This document shows, in pieces, positions 31,701 to 47,300 of a DNA stretch of 64,000 nt (positions are counted from its first letter, which is position 1; each line of letters opens with the position of its first letter). The position numbers and the translations under genes are program-made. The notes under the pieces were generated by a model. It had not been told where the DNA came from and searched no databases. It saw only the letters and a list, made by a program, of their open reading frames with translations. Source of the DNA: Terebella lapidaria (taxonomy: Eukaryota; Annelida; Polychaeta; Terebellida; Terebellidae); assembly GCA_949152475.1 (NCBI GenBank), contig OX424556.1, positions 53,960,451-54,024,450 on the forward strand, written 5' to 3'.

Positions 31701-34700
31701 TCCCCCCAGTCCGCTGACAAGGCATCGATCTCCAAGACCTGTCCGGGATCGGGAGATGAACAAGGGCAGCTTGGCGTTCCACCTCGTGGCAAACAGATCG
31801 ATCATGGGCGTGCCCCAATGGTCGCAGCTTGCACGAAAAACCACTGGGGACAGGGACCACTCCGTAGGCTGGATCTGACCCTGGCGCGACAACCGATCGG
31901 CTAGCACATTCATGTGCCCCGGGATATGACGCGCACGGAGAAGGATCTGACGCTCGTGACACCAGAGCAACAGATCCACGGTCAACTGGCAAAGAGTAAC
32001 GGACTTCGTACCCCCTTGCTTGTTGACATACGCCACCACCGTGGAATTGTCCGATGCCAACAACACCACGTGCCCGCAAAAGTGGCGTTCCCAGTGCTGT
32101 AAGGCGAGGAAGACGGCCCTCATCTCCAAAACATTGATATGGTCGTCTCGCTGAGACGGAGACCACAGACCCGAGACCTCGTTCGAATCCCAATGGGCTC
32201 CCCAACCCTCCAAACTGGCGTCCGTAAACAGATGCCTGGAGGGAGGCGGCTGCCGGAACGGAGACCCGCGGTAGAAATTTACCGGGTCCAACCACCAGCG
32301 CAAGTCCCGAAACACCTGGTCGGACACCGGCACCAACTGTGCCATGTCCCCAGTTGCTTGCGACCAATTCGCATGGAGCTGATGCTGAAGAGAGCGCATG
32401 TGCAGGCGGCCCATCGGAACCATTTTTTCCGTAGAGGTTGGGGAACCGATGAGAGACTGCCACCTGGAGGCTGGTTGCGGAACGTGATCCAGAAACCCTC
32501 GGGATTGCTCAGATAACTTTAAGTGACGCTCCTCGGTTGGGATAACAGATCCGGAGATAGTCCGAAATCAATAGCCCAGAAAGACGAAGTCTTGCCGAGG
32601 AGATGAGTCTGACTTTTTGGGGTTGATCTTGAAGCCCATGGAATGGCACAGATCCACCACCCACTGAGCCTGTCGAACCAGAGTCCGCGGACACTGGTGA
32701 CGGATCAGTCAATCGTCCAGGTATTGAAACAGGACGATGCCATTGCGATGGGCCAGGACCTGCAGTTCCCTGACGCACATGGTGAAAATCCACGGGGCAG
32801 TTGACAGGCCGAAAGGCACAGCGCGAAACTGCCAAACCTGCCCGCGAAAGAAGAACCTGAGATACTTCCGGACTGACCGCCTCATGGGCACGTGGAATTA
32901 CGCATCCTTGAGATCGATGGTAACCACCCACGCATTGAGAGGCATGGCCGCCCTCACCACTTCGGGAGTCTCCATGGTGAAAGTCGGGATGTGAAGGAAG
33001 AGATTGAGAGCCGACAAATCGATCACCAGCCTCCAACCTCCTGACGCTTTGGGGACTATGAAAAGAATGCTGTAAAACCCGGGGGAATGATCCGAAACCA
33101 GTTCTACACTCGTTTTTCGATCATTGCCGAAATTTCGTTCAACAACGCCTGACACCTCTTGGCATCGTGCGGAAGGGAAAAAACCCTTGGAGCGAGCGTC
33201 AATGGTGGGAACTTCACAAACTTGAGCCCGAACCCCCGATGCAGAGTCGAGACTATCCAGGGACTGGCTCCCAGTTCCCGCCAACGAGGCCAGAAACCAC
33301 TTAGTCGCGCGCTGACAGGTTCGTCTGTAGTGAAAATACTGACGGAGCCTAGTTGCCCTGGACACTCGACCCCCCGTTGAGGGGCCGGAAGGGAGAGCGA
33401 GGAACAAACCTGATTTCTTCGCCCCTGCGGACTTGGATGGGCTTGACGACTTGCCGCGGCCACGGCCTCCTCGTCCCAAGTGCCCTCCTGGCTGGGAGCC
33501 GGCAGGGGCCTTCCGAAAGGGCAAGTCAACGGCCTTGCCCCTCCCTTTAGCGGATGCGGCAGCCCCTGACTGCTGAGCCTGCTGGGGCTGAGGGCGCTTA
33601 CGCTGCTGTTGCTGGGCCAGCATATTGGTCCAACGCTCCAGAGTCTGAGACTGGGCCACAGAAGCATCCGACGTAGCCTTGGCCCTTTCGTGCTCCTCCC
33701 GGCGTGACCTTAGGGCCTCCAGCTCCTCATGAATTCCCTCCGGGAACAGAAAAGGTGAAGCTGGACCCTCCTCGGGCAGAACAGGGTGAAGCCTAAGCCG
33801 GGAGACCATCTGCTCCGAGACCTTGAACAGGGGTTTACCCTGAATGGCGTCCCGTCTCCACAATTCGGAGTTCCACCAAAGGTAAGAGTCACCTTGTCCG
33901 CGACGGCATTCCTGACGGACTGAACCAAACCTATGGTCCCGTGCAGAGCCTGAGCTAGATCCGCCCGATCGAGACGCTCGTTGTTCAGAACCTGATCGTG
34001 GCACGCTGTTAACGACCTAGAAATCGCGAGGGTCAACCAGTCCATGGCTGAATCCATGGCGATGCCCAAACGCACGACAGACTGCAGGTCCGACAGCTGC
34101 AACCAAGGCAAAGACACCGACTTCAGGGCCGAGAGGACGTCCTGCTCCTGCAATTTGGCTGGCTCCGACTCCAAAGCAGAGGATGAATAGAAATCCTGGA
34201 CCTTTGGACGCGGAAGATAGGTTCCGACAGGAAAGCAACCACGCTTGGAATACTCGGCCGGTTTCCCAGAAAGAGAGTTCCTAACTCCAGGAGCCAACGG
34301 AAAGCGCAAAGCATCCCGGGGTACACGAGGCTGTTGAAGTTCCCGCTCCGTGGATGAACGCGCCCTCTTTGCCGGAGGAGGGGATGTGGAAACCTGCTCC
34401 TGAGGCCAATCATCACCCGCCAGGCGCCTGACAAAGTCTAACTTCTCCGGCCACGTACGCTTGAATGTGTTGTTAGACTGGTCTTCGTCGACCACCGACG
34501 TAACGTCATCGTCCCTAGGCCTCTTAGGAACCACCAAACACGAAGAGCCAGGGACGGGATCCGACAAAGGAACTATCCCGTCCTGCTCCGCAATGAAAGG
34601 GAGATCCTCTGAGCCAGGGACCGAAGGCGCAGGAGAAGGCCGCAGAGGCTGAGAAACAGGGAGACGCTGGACGGCTGGAACCTTGGGGCCTTGCTGAGCA

Positions 34701-37700
34701 AACAGTGCTTCCAGACGACCCAAAAAATCCTGGCGCATAGAATTCATCTCCGTCCTAAACTCATCCTTAGACAAATAACTGTCCAGGATAGGACTAGGAG
34801 TCTCCTCCGCAGCCAAATCATAGATGGTGGACGCCACCGACGCCTTAGAGCCCGGAGGCTTAGCAACCGCCGGCACCGAGGACGAGTTCTGAGCAGGAGC
34901 CGAGGTAGAGGCCAACGGGAGAACGCGGTTGGGAGAGACAGACACCCCCCCTTGCTCGAAATCCTCCACCACCTGCGGAAAGAAAGAAGGGGTAAGCACA
35001 AAGGAAACTGATTTTTTCGACAAGGAGGAAAAAGCAGTTCCCGAGCTTTAAACCCAGGCCGGAACACCGGCTGTCTAACAATCACCCTAGGGGACAGTGG
35101 GTATCGACCAACACTGACGCCCGACTGAGTGAAACCAAAGGGCTTGGGGGCGCGGCCTACAGAAATCGGTACCTGGGCCCTGGAAGCCCCACAAGGGCTC
35201 CCGGGAACCGGAACCCGGGAACCGTGAGCCGGCTCCCGGGAACCCACACATGGTTCCCAGGAAATGCAGGGCGACCTAAGCCTGTAGTACAGGCAATAGA
35301 GACCGAGCCCCGTGGCACGGAACTCGGCTCCGGAGCCCTGGAAGCCGAAGCAACCAAGGACGGAGACCGAAAACCAGAGCCACAACCCCAGGCAGTTACA
35401 CGGAAACCGCAGTAACCGGTACACCGCCAACGTGCCGTTCACAAGCCGAGACGCCAGAGTTGATCTTCCAGTTATTGGCCCCCGGAGACAACAACTGGAC
35501 GGAGCTCAGAGGAACAGGGTGAGAGTTGAACACCGTGCCCGTAGGCCTGGGTGAAAAACTCGACGTACTACTGGAGTAGTAACGGTTCCTGGGAACCGAC
35601 GTATAGGTCCCCGGGAAGCTGTAAGACAAAGACAAATCGTTACTTACAACAGTAATCATACGAAGCAAACGAAGATCCTGATCTTCCCGCTTCTGTACCG
35701 CCTGCTTGTACCTCGACTTCGAACTAGAACTAGCAGAAGGGGTAGGGGGAGCAGGGAGGGGCTTTGCCATACGCTCTTGCTGAACCTGACGAAGTCCGTT
35801 CAAATAATCCGACCAATCATCGACAGACCACGAGGCACACATTCTACAGCAAGCTGTTGGTCGACAAAGCTCCCGACACAACCAACAATTATGGTGTAGC
35901 TCCATTTAGGAAGGAATTGCTTACAGCCCGCGTACTTCATCTGTAAATACAACATGCAATACAGACGAAGTAATGGGCGATAATAGGGGAAAGTACAGTA
36001 ACCGTGGAGGTTTTACCAATTCCCCCAAGAAAAACTCCACAAAACTAATCTGAACTACTGTAGCAGCACACAGTTCGCTAAAGTAGACTGTAAACTCCAA
36101 GAAAATCCAAGGAAATTCGTGGAGAAAAGAAGAAACTCCAAAATGAAAGCCTGAAGTAAGATCCTCTGTCTGCTGTCAAAAACAGGGACAAAGGTAATGG
36201 CGGTTCCGGGGGAACAGTTTCGTCAAGAAACATTTCTCAGAGACCACTGTTGCAGTTAGGTTTCGTCAAGAAACCTTTATGAATGACTGCTGTCTGAGGG
36301 GCATAGAACGACCAGTTTAAGAGAGTTTGCCATTAAAAAATTTAATGGCATTATTACCCTCTTTTTTGAAAGCCAGGTAAGATTACCCAAGAGTGTTTAA
36401 TATAGAGGTCGAAGTGTGGACATGAATATGTGTAATGTTTTCTATGGAATATCATCTAAATCAACAAGAAGTTTGAACATTTGATACAACTGTATATACC
36501 TGTTCAATGGACATTTCATATTTGGGCAAGCGAGCCACTTTCTCTTTGATCTGGCTTCCAAATGGTGTATTTCTGTTCACAGTCTAGAACGTGTAGAAGA
36601 TATATGTTAATGGTACTCTAGCTTTTCAACAACCGAATGCATCCTGAAAGTATGCTTTCAAAGGTTTACAAGGGGAGAAAATTACAGGTTCAAAATATGA
36701 TAATTTCAGTCTATTTCACATGTATCTTAACTTTGAAATTTGGATTGGTTTTTTTTTCATCAATATTAAATTTCTGATGTAAATTTGAAATCAATGAAGT
36801 TCTCTACAATCTCAATGTTTCTGGGATGCATATCTTCCAGGCTCTGGAAGGTGGTTACTCCAGCATTCACCAAGGCATTGGCCATCACGTTACCTGGCAA
36901 AAATAATCATCATACAAAAGGCACACACAGAATAGTTGTCTACCAGTATATATTTTTGTAGATTCATTCAAATATGAAAATATATAGAACATGACAAGTC
37001 AACTATACAGGAAACACATTGGAGATGCAGAACAGCAATACAAACCAATTCCTGGCAACTGTTTTGCGACAAATTTGGAGTTCTCCCACAATTTTGACTT
37101 CATGCATTTTGCCAGGAGTACCGCGTTAAGCAGAGCTTTGAAGTGGTTTGGCCTTGACCAAAGCATTTCCACCAAGCCTGACAAAATAATAACATCCAAC
37201 ATACATTTATATTTATATATTTCATGCTAGCTGATTTTGCAAAAATAATGATTATTGAGTATGGATATAAAATCTTTTTTTTTTTTCACTGATTTATGAA
37301 GTTTCAATTTATTCAGGAGGCAGACCCAAAAGTACCTGCAAATTACATGAAATGGTATACATGTACTAGTATATTATAGAACAATAACAAATAGCAAAGG
37401 CAACTGGGAAATGTTGTAAATTTTGTACAACAAAACAATACTGAAAAGAACAATCACTCTTGCTCACATCTCGCGACCCTGAGGCAAGTTCTGTTGATTT
37501 TGTTCAAATCTTGTTGAAGGGCAAACTCTTGGATAGTGAAGCTACCCAGCTGTGCTTGTATCAAACTGTTTACGATTTGACATCAAATAATGGAAAACTC
37601 ATCAAAAGAAATGAAAGCAGAAAAGAGTACATGTACATGTATAACAGGTCTCCACTGGTTTTTGTCCTTACCAGTTAACCTTCATCTCTGGGGTTTTGAT

Positions 37701-40700
37701 TTTGCCATCCATTGGAAACCTAAATTACAGAAGGGATACAACAATACAATAGTGATTCATAGCAATATGAACCCAAAAGACATGAGAATAAAGTCATAAA
37801 ACTACCTTATTGTCGGCCTGTTTTTGTCCTTGTTGAAAGTATTCAACGTTTTCTTCTCATTGACCCGAAGCTGAATGTCTTTGAACTCTTGGCTACTGCA
37901 GAACAACGTCAGCTGTAAAAAAATAGCAAAAAATCAGCACCCATTGACCTTGCAATAAATAAGTTTCAATATATTTTGAAACTAATTTTTACCAAAGATG
38001 CGAGAGATTCGTCGCCGACAATCTGGTGGAAGATTTTCATGGTGTCGAATGCAATACAGTAACGCGCCATCAGTCTTCCTGTGTCTATTGTCATGTAAGG
38101 GAGACGAGATATAAAAATTAGGCCGAGGGCCAAAGATAGGTTACCGGACAATGTTTAATATTTTAGATGTTAGCCAGGTCACTGGTTAAATTCAAGGTCA
38201 AGAGAATATTCAGCATATATAATATTAAGCATATATCATGTCCACAGTTGATTGCTAAGCTGTAAATTCAATAATCAGCGAGACATTAGCAATTTTGTGC
38301 TGTGGCCTTGAAAATGAAGGGGCAAAGGTCAAATTCAAGGTCATCAAAATATTCAGTGTATATCATTTTATATCATATATCTATATCATGTCCACAGTTG
38401 ATTCCCAAGCCATACAGTCAATAGAGGAGCAAGATATGAGCCAGTTTGTTCTTGGACCTTGAGAATGAGGTCAGAGGTCAAATTCAAGTTCCGAGAATAT
38501 TCAGCATATATCATTTCCTACATGTCCAGAATTGATTCCCCAGCTGTAAAACCGATAATAAGTGAGATATTAGCCATTTTGTCCTGTGACCTTGAAAATG
38601 AGGTCAAAGGTCAAATTCAAGGTCATGACAATAATCTGCATATATCATTTAATATATGTTCATAACTGATTCCTAAGCTGTGAAGTCGATAACAAGCGAG
38701 ATATTAGCCATTTTGTCCTATGACCTTGAAAATGCCGTCAAAGGTCAAATTCAAAGTCATCAGAATATTCAGCATATATCATTTCCTATATGTCCACAAT
38801 TGATTCCCCAGCTGTAAAACCGATAATAAGTGAGATATTAGCCATTTTGTCCTGTGACCTTGAAAATGAGGTCAAAGGTCAAATTCAAGGTCATGACAAT
38901 AATCTGCATATATCATTTAATATATGTTCATAACTGATTCCTAAGCTGTGAAGTCGATAACAAGCGAGATATTAGCCATTTTGTCCTATGACCTTGAAAA
39001 TGCCATCAAAGGTCAAATTCAAGGTCATCAGAATATTCAGCATATATCATTTCCTATATGTCTACAATTGATTCCTAAGCTGTAGAGACGATAATAAGTG
39101 AGATATTAGCCATTTTGTCCTGTGACCTTGAAAATGAGGTCAAAGGTCAAATTCAAGGTCATGACAATAATCTGCATATATCATTTCCTATATGTTCATA
39201 ACTGATTCCTAAGCTGTAAAGTCGATAACAAGCGAGATATTAGCCATTTTGTCCTATGACCTTGAAAATGGGGTCAAAGGTCAAATTCAAGGTCATCAGA
39301 ATATTCAGCATATATCATTTCCTATATGTCCACAATTGATTCCTAAGCTGTAGAGTTGATAATAAGCGAGATATCAGCCATTTTGTGCTCTGACCTTGAA
39401 ATTGAGGTCAGAGGTCAAATTCAAGGTCACGAGAATATTCAGCATATATCATTTCCTATATGTCCACAATTGATTCCTAGTCTCTAATCTCAATATTAAG
39501 TGAGATATTAGGCATAATGTGTCCCATTCTAAAGCATAGGAGAATTTAACATGGGAAAGTCCCATTTGGGCCGAGTTTGGGCCAAAATGGTCCACTTCGA
39601 GCGATTCAAGCGCAACGAGATTTATAGACATCATAGGAGTACATATCAGGAGTGTTATGTATCAAAAAGAAAAAAAGTTACTGAACAGATTTTGAGAAAA
39701 TGGCCACCAAAATCCAAAATCAGCCATTTTTCGTCGAAAACGGCCGCCATTTTGAAAAAAATGCGAAAATCAAAAAACTAAAAAATACCTCCTTCTTGAA
39801 TTATTTTAAAGTATTTTTGTGCAAAATTTCAGAAGAATTCGCCTGTAAGCAAAAAAGATAAAAATGTGGACGACGACGACGGACGCAACGCCATGCCAAT
39901 AGGTTATCGGACCATAGGTCCGGTAACCTAAAATGACTATGGAACAGTTGAATTCTATTTGCATTATTATCTCAGTTGAACTTGTCCTGATGGCATTTAC
40001 AGCAATCCAATTCATATGTTTGAACTTTTACCTGTTGGAGTCAGGGAGTTGCTTGGATTTTCCATTTTCAGAAGGTCATAGTCAGCGAGAGACTTGAGGT
40101 TTTCCAAACAAAGTTCTGGAGAAATCATTGCCATGATTACCTTCTTATTTGAAAGCCATTTAAGATTACCCAAAAGTGTAATATGGAGGTCAAAGTGCAA
40201 ACATCAATAATCATTCGTCCAAATTCTTGCCCACGATCAACACATACCGTAAGATATCACATATTATTTGAAAGAAAATGTAAAATAAAATTGCCGAACA
40301 TTTCACACAGCCATACCTTGTAGTTTTCGCTCTAGTAGTTCAGGCGTGAGGCCGGCTGATATGCAATAGTGTGTTGGGTTTTTCAACACACGGATGTAGA
40401 AGAAAGTTGACTTGATCCATTCCAAAGCAACTGACACATTGCTGATTGTCTGCAGTACGATCTCAGCGTTGAGGTGTTCCACAAGATGCTTGTGCATGCT
40501 GAAATACACAAACTTTTTCAGTAGATGTACAATGCTGAAATACTGGGGGGGTACACACAATTTTTCAGTGAATGAATCCTGAATAATAGTAACATTTGTG
40601 CACTCATTTGTTTCTCTGCAAATGGTCCCTGGTATGGGCCAATGTGATTTTTTAAATGGCCTGCTGTACTGACCTGCTCTCTACTGTCTGAGTTCCATTT

Positions 40701-41291
40701 AGAAGTGACTCATACTTGGTCTAAAGTGAACAGAACAGGATCCAAATCATCCATTGGTGATTCACTTTAATATGTGAAATAAATATCTACCACGTTCACT
40801 TCTTATTTCATTCTGCATTATATTATAACTATACGAAAGAACCTAGAATGTGATGGACTGACCTTGGTGGATGTTTTCGTCATGATGACCGCTGTAGCTG
40901 TTGTGTCAAACTGCAATATGAAGGAGAATCAATTGTTGTATTGTATCAGGCTAGTTTGAGACCTATTCAAATCAAATCTTGTAACTTCCAAAATTGTTTA
41001 TTTACTTGACTCAGTTGACTGTACATGCATACATTACAAGTGAATATCAGTGTAAAACCAAACTGAAGGTATATCTATCTTCCTACAATACTAGTCCGTT
41101 ATGACCGAAACATTTAGGTATTCTGATGAGACAGTTACCTGAGGCCGCCCAGCTCGGCCTGTCATCTGTAGGACCTGACTCTCACTGTATTCCTGGTAGG
41201 TCCCACCAACATAGTGCTGTGTCGACTTGATGATCACCAGGTGTGCTGGCATGTTAACACCCATCGCCAGGGTACTTGTCGCAACTAAATC

Positions 41292-41327
<36 letters not shown>

Positions 41328-44300
41328 TAACCACCATGTATTTATTAATTTTAGTGTTTGTTTCATAGAACAAAAACTAAGGATTTTTCTAACACAGTTA
41401 CTCTTACATAGAACAGGAAGATCTCCTGCCGTGAAGACTGTTTCTATCGCTTTCCTGTCTCCATAATCCATACCAGCATGATGGAACCCGACACCTTGGC
41501 CCAGTAACTCTGATGGGACAGTAAAAAATGTCTCGGAACAGTTGTTGACATGGGAATTCAATAAGAGATAGACTTGAATAAAATCATTCAGCAAATTCCA
41601 TACAACTCTGAACATATTACTGCAGAATTGTGTTCTGGAACATTATGATTATCATATTTTGTTTATCATGATGTCAAAGTGGACTATTCAATGCCAGTAT
41701 TCGTTACATGTTTTTGGACCAAGATCAATAAACTAACCAACTAACTATATGTACATAACGATTTTCTGCAGTGCGAGCATTGGTATTCAGTGTAGATCAT
41801 TCCTAGCAAACTTATAGATGGAAAACTATTTCTGAAATACCTTTCAGTTTAGTCTCATGGAGACTATTGGCGATTTTCTGCAAGCGCTGCTTATGTTCGG
41901 AGCCCATCACAAATCTAGCATCTTTTGTGACAATGTCAGCCGCTTGAGTGGTCCCCTTCCTTGTAGCACAAAACTGACCAAAAAAAAATTGAAAAAATAA
42001 ATTAAGGAAACTTGAAGCTCGGTGACGTTTTAGTTTGTTCAAAACCTTTCTTTCACATACTTACCTCTAGACTAAACACTTTGCTCACTATATTAAAAAT
42101 CTAGAAAATGGCAATAGAATAGCTACTTTATCTGTGTACTTACAACCAGTGTTGGCTTCTGATCTGAGTAGGTGTTGATGACCGTTGCCAGTTTGTAGTT
42201 GAGAGACAGGTCAAATCGGAACTCGGAGATGTTTTCCGAGGCTGGGTATCCCAAAACTACTCTACGCAGACGGACTGGTCTGTGATTTTCATCCACACTA
42301 ACCAACAAAACACAACAAAATCAACAGATAAATTTCCTTTATATATGCATATAATTTGATATATCCTCAATATCCCTGAAATACAAACTTATCTTCATGA
42401 GCACACTGAGAATTCTGAGGAGATTCTGCCAGTTATTTACTTGTAGGTGGCTGCTTCTGATTCTTCAGTGCCGAACCATTCGCCCACCTGTCAATATTTG
42501 TTTGACGTTTATTTACAAATTTGTACAAACATCTTAACAATTCTTTGTGAATCAGCAATAATCGACATGTTAGAGAAATACTGTGGTGATATCCCACAAC
42601 ACAAGCCTTTTAACACTTATCATGATATAATGTTTATATGTTAATCTACGAGTCTATGATACCCACATCTTCCACATTGGGTATAGTAGCAGAGACTGCC
42701 ACAAATCGAATTGGCTTCCTCGTCTTGGCAGGATTTTTTTCACTTTTCTCTCGACTGAGCACTTTGTGGACAGTTTTCATTCTGCTGACCACAGCCTCCA
42801 TCGTAGCTCCGCGAGATTCATCATTGAGTGTGTGCACCTAACCACAAATGTCAAGAGAATACAATTGAGACACTTAAAAATTTTTTTTAGTCTTTTTGGC
42901 ATTTTCTCACATTTGTCTCATTAGATTTATGATTCGATCACTATGACAGTTTTGTACACAAAGAATGAATTTGACATGTTTCAGTAGTTTTAAAACTATA
43001 CTTGCCTCATCAATCAAGAACAAACGGACAGTCTGCACCAAGTATTTGTTGTCCCTCCATCGCCGTGTCATACTGTCCCACTTTTCCTAAAACGAATAAA
43101 TCAACAAAAAAATTCTCCTGAAGACCTGATCAATATTTGCGCATAATATTTGCTCTGGAACAGAGACTGTCTAACAGCGATACTTACAGGGGTTGTGAGA
43201 ATGATGTGGATGTGTTCCAGCTCAAAAAACCCTTCGATTTCTGTGTCACCAGTCAGTTCCATGCACTTCAAGCCAAAGGCACTGAACTTCCTCTTCCAGT
43301 CTTCATAACGTTCATTGCATAGTGCTTTCATGGGAGCCACTGTTAGAAGAAAAATTAGCCCAAGGGCTAAGAAAGGTTACCGGACAATACATATTTTAGA
43401 TATTAGTAGTTTGTCCCGTGACCTTGAAAATAAGGTCATTGGTCAATTCAAGGACACGATAATATTCGGCATATGTCATTTCTAGTATGTCCACAACTGA
43501 TTCTTAAGCTGTAAAGTCAATAATAAGCGAGATATTAGCCATTATGTCCTGTGACCTTGAAAATGAGCTCAAAGGTCGAATTCAAGGTCATAGCAATACT
43601 CAGCTTATATCATTCCCTATACGTTCGTATTTGATTCCTAAGCTCTAAAGTCGATAATAATCGAGCTAATAGCCATTTTGTCATGTGACCTTGAAAATTA
43701 AAGGTGAAGTTCAAGGTCATGACAATGTTCAGAATATATCATTTTCTATATGTCCACAATTGATTGCTAAGCTGTAAAGTCAATAAAAAGCGAGATATTA
43801 GCCATTTCGTTTTCTGACCTTGAAAATGAGGTCAAAGGTCAAATTCAAGGTCATAGCAATATTCAGCATATATCATTTCCTATATGTTCATAATTGATTC
43901 CTAAGCTGTAAAATCGATAATAAGCGAGATATCAGCCATTTTGTCCTGCAACCTTGAAAATGAGGTCAAAGGTCAAGTTCAAGGTCATGACAATGTTCAG
44001 AATATATCATTTTTATATGTTCACAATTGATTGCTAAGCGATAAAGTCGATAATAAGCGAGATATTAGCCATTTTGTCCTGTGATCCTGAAAATGAGGTC
44101 AGAGGTCAAATTCAAGGTCATGATAATATTCAGCATATATCATTTCCTATATGTCCACAATTGATCCCTTAGCTGTAAAATCGATAATAAGTGAGATATT
44201 AGCCATTTTGTTATGTGACCTTGAAAATGAGGTCAAAGGTCAAAATCAACGTCATCAGAATATTTGGCATATATCATTTCCTATATGTCCACAATTGATT

Positions 44301-47300
44301 CCTAAGCTGTAAAGTCAAAAATAAGCGAGATATTAGCCATTTTGTGCTCTGACCTTGAAACTGAGGTCAGAGGTCAAATTCAAGGTCATGAGAATATTCA
44401 GCATATATCATTTCCTATATGTCCACAATTGATCCCTAAGCTGTAAAATCGATAATACCCGTTAAGTGAGATATTACCCATTTTGACCTTGAAACCGAGG
44501 TCAGAGGTCAAATTCAAGGTCACAAGAATATTCAGCATATATCATTTCCTTTATGTCCACACTGATCCCTAAGCTGCAAAGTCAATAATAAGCGAGATAT
44601 TAGCCATTTTGTGCTCTGACCTTGAAACTGAGGTCAGAGGTCAAATTCAAGGTCATGAGAATATTCAGCACATATCATTTCCTATATGTCCACAATTGAT
44701 CCCGAAGCTGTAAAATCGATAATAAGTGAGATATTAGCAATTTTGTCCTGTGTCCTTGAGAATGAGGTCAAAGGTCAAATTCAAGGTTATCAGAATATTC
44801 GGCATATATCATTTCCTATATGTCCACAATTGATTCCTAAGCTGTAAAGTCGATAATAAGCGAGATATTAGCCATTTTGTGCTCTGACCTTGAAACTGAG
44901 GTCAGAGGTCAAATTCGAGGTCACGAGAATATTCAGCATATATCATTTCCTATATGTCCACAATTGATCCTTAAGCTGTAAAATCGATAATAAGTGAGAT
45001 ATTAGCCTTTTTGTCCTGTGACCTTGAAAATGAGGTCAAAGGTCAAATTCAAGGTTATCAGAATATTCAGCATATATCATTTCCTATACGTCCACAATTG
45101 ATTCCTAAGCTGTAAAGTCGATAATGAACGAGATATTAGCCATTTTGTGCTCTGACCTTGAAACCGAGGTCAGAGGTCAACTTCAAGGTCACAAGAATAT
45201 TCAGCAAATATCATTTCCTATATGTCCACAATTGATTCCTAGTCTCTTATCTCAATATTAAGTGAGATATTAGGCTTAATGTGTCCCATTATAAAGCATA
45301 GGAGAATTCAACGTGGGAAAGTCCCATTTAGGCCGTGTTTGGGCCCAAAATGGCCCTTTCCGAGTGATTCAAAAGCAACGAAATTTACACATGTCAGAGG
45401 GGTACATATGAGGAATGTTATGCATCAATGAGGAAAAAAAATTACCGAACAGATTTTGAGAAAATGACCGTCAAAGTCCAAAATTGGCCATTTTTTTTTA
45501 CTAAAATGGCCGCTCTGACCTTGAAACTGAGGCCAGAGGTCAAATTCAAGGTCACGAGAATATTCAGCATATATCATTTCCTATATGTCCACAATTGATT
45601 CCTAGTCTCTAATCTCAATATTAAGTGAGATATTAGGCTTAATGTGTCCCATTATAAAGCATAGGAGAATTTAACATGGGAAAGTCCCATTTGGGCCGAG
45701 TTTGGGCCAAAGTGGCCAACTTCGAGCGATTCAAGCACAACGAAATTTATACATGTCACAGGGGTACATATGAGGAGTTTTATGCATCAATAAGAAAAAA
45801 AGTTACTGAACAGATTTTGAGGAAACGACCATCAAATTCCAAAATTGGCCATTTTTAGACGAAAACGACCGCTCTGACCTTGAAACCGAGGTCAGAGGTC
45901 AAATTCAAGGTCACGAGAATATTCAGCATATATCGTTTCCTATATGTCCACAATTGATTCTTAGTCTCTAATTTCAATTTTAAGTGAGATATTAGGCTTA
46001 ATGTGTCCCATTATAAAGCATAGGAGAATTTAACATGGGAAAGTCCCATTTGGGCCGAGTTCGGGCCCAAAACGGCCCACTTCGAGCGATTCAAGGGCAA
46101 CGAAACTTATACACATCACAGAGGTACATAGGAGGAGTGTCATGCATCAATAAGAAAAAAAGTTACTGAACAGATTTTGAGAAAACAACCATCAAAGTCC
46201 AAAATTGGCCATTTTTCGACGAAAACGGCCGCCATTTTGAAAAAAATACGAAAATCGAAAAACTAAAAAAAACCTTTCCTGGAAATATTTTTAGGTATTT
46301 TTGTGCGAAATTTCAGAAAGATTCGACCGTAAACTTTAAAGATAAAAATGTGAACGGACGACGGACGGACGGACGGACGGACGACGGACGCAACGCCACG
46401 GCAATAGGTTATCGGACCAAAGGTCCGGTAACCTAAAAACAGCAAATTCCATATATTATCTTGAATGATTTGAAAAACTCATCAGAAAAAGATTCACATA
46501 TCAAAATAGTGAACTTTCATGGGGTTACGTAAACTTTGTACCTTTTATTTAATTTTGACACACATTGAAAAAATCGCTGCATATTTTCAGAAATAACCTA
46601 CTTATTAATTTCAAATTATTTCACTTTTTCAGAACTACTAACAGTAGATTGAATAATATCACTGCATACATGTGTAAAAATACATATATTACAGATGTAT
46701 TAAACTATATCATGATGAAGTAACAAGTTTAACATTGATTGATTTTTCAAAAATCTTCAAATTCATTTCTGAATGCATACTGTAGACTACTTTGGCGGTG
46801 TTACTGATGTTGCCGTGTTGACTGAGGAGCAATCGGATTATTGCCAGCTCGAATATCACGGTTTTCCCAGAGCCAGTAGGTGCACACAGGACGACAGGCT
46901 TGTCCGTGTAGAACACCTGTCAACACAAATAAAGCAATAAAACTTTTCAAGATTATTAGGCCTGCGGACATTAAATACATGAGAGATTTCTATTGGATAT
47001 TATCTATCCTTACTTCCAAGTTCCAAGATTTTTATTGCTCAAATGTGTACAGAGGACTCACTTCATCAAACACTTTACTCTGGCCATAGTTGAAGTAAGG
47101 GAAGGCGAAGAGATCTCTGTATGGTTCTGGTAAGACGGGTTAAGGAACAAGTACTCAACAAAAATGTCCCGGTATACCATTGATTTATCGAATCAAAAGG
47201 TGCGCTTTTCTAAAGCATAATATACTTTATTACTCTTTCTTGGGAAATTTGAGTTGAAGTTAGCTTTGCTACAATAACTGCCAGGCAGTTAAATGCCATT

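Larger units (their letters stand above)
29654..36428 (-). mobile_element. Second DIRS-type element, decayed
   Basis: A 6.8-kb element in the HFM1 exon 27-28 intron, same orientation as the gene. Ends are GGAAGTTTTAACC and GGACATGAATA; inverted terminal repeats are about 29654-29921 and 36186-36428, and the internal complementary region is 29960-30053. Same gene order as element 1 but clearly diverged, with frameshifts, stops and a catalytic substitution. The intron would be about 95 bp without it. Confidence 0.92.
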
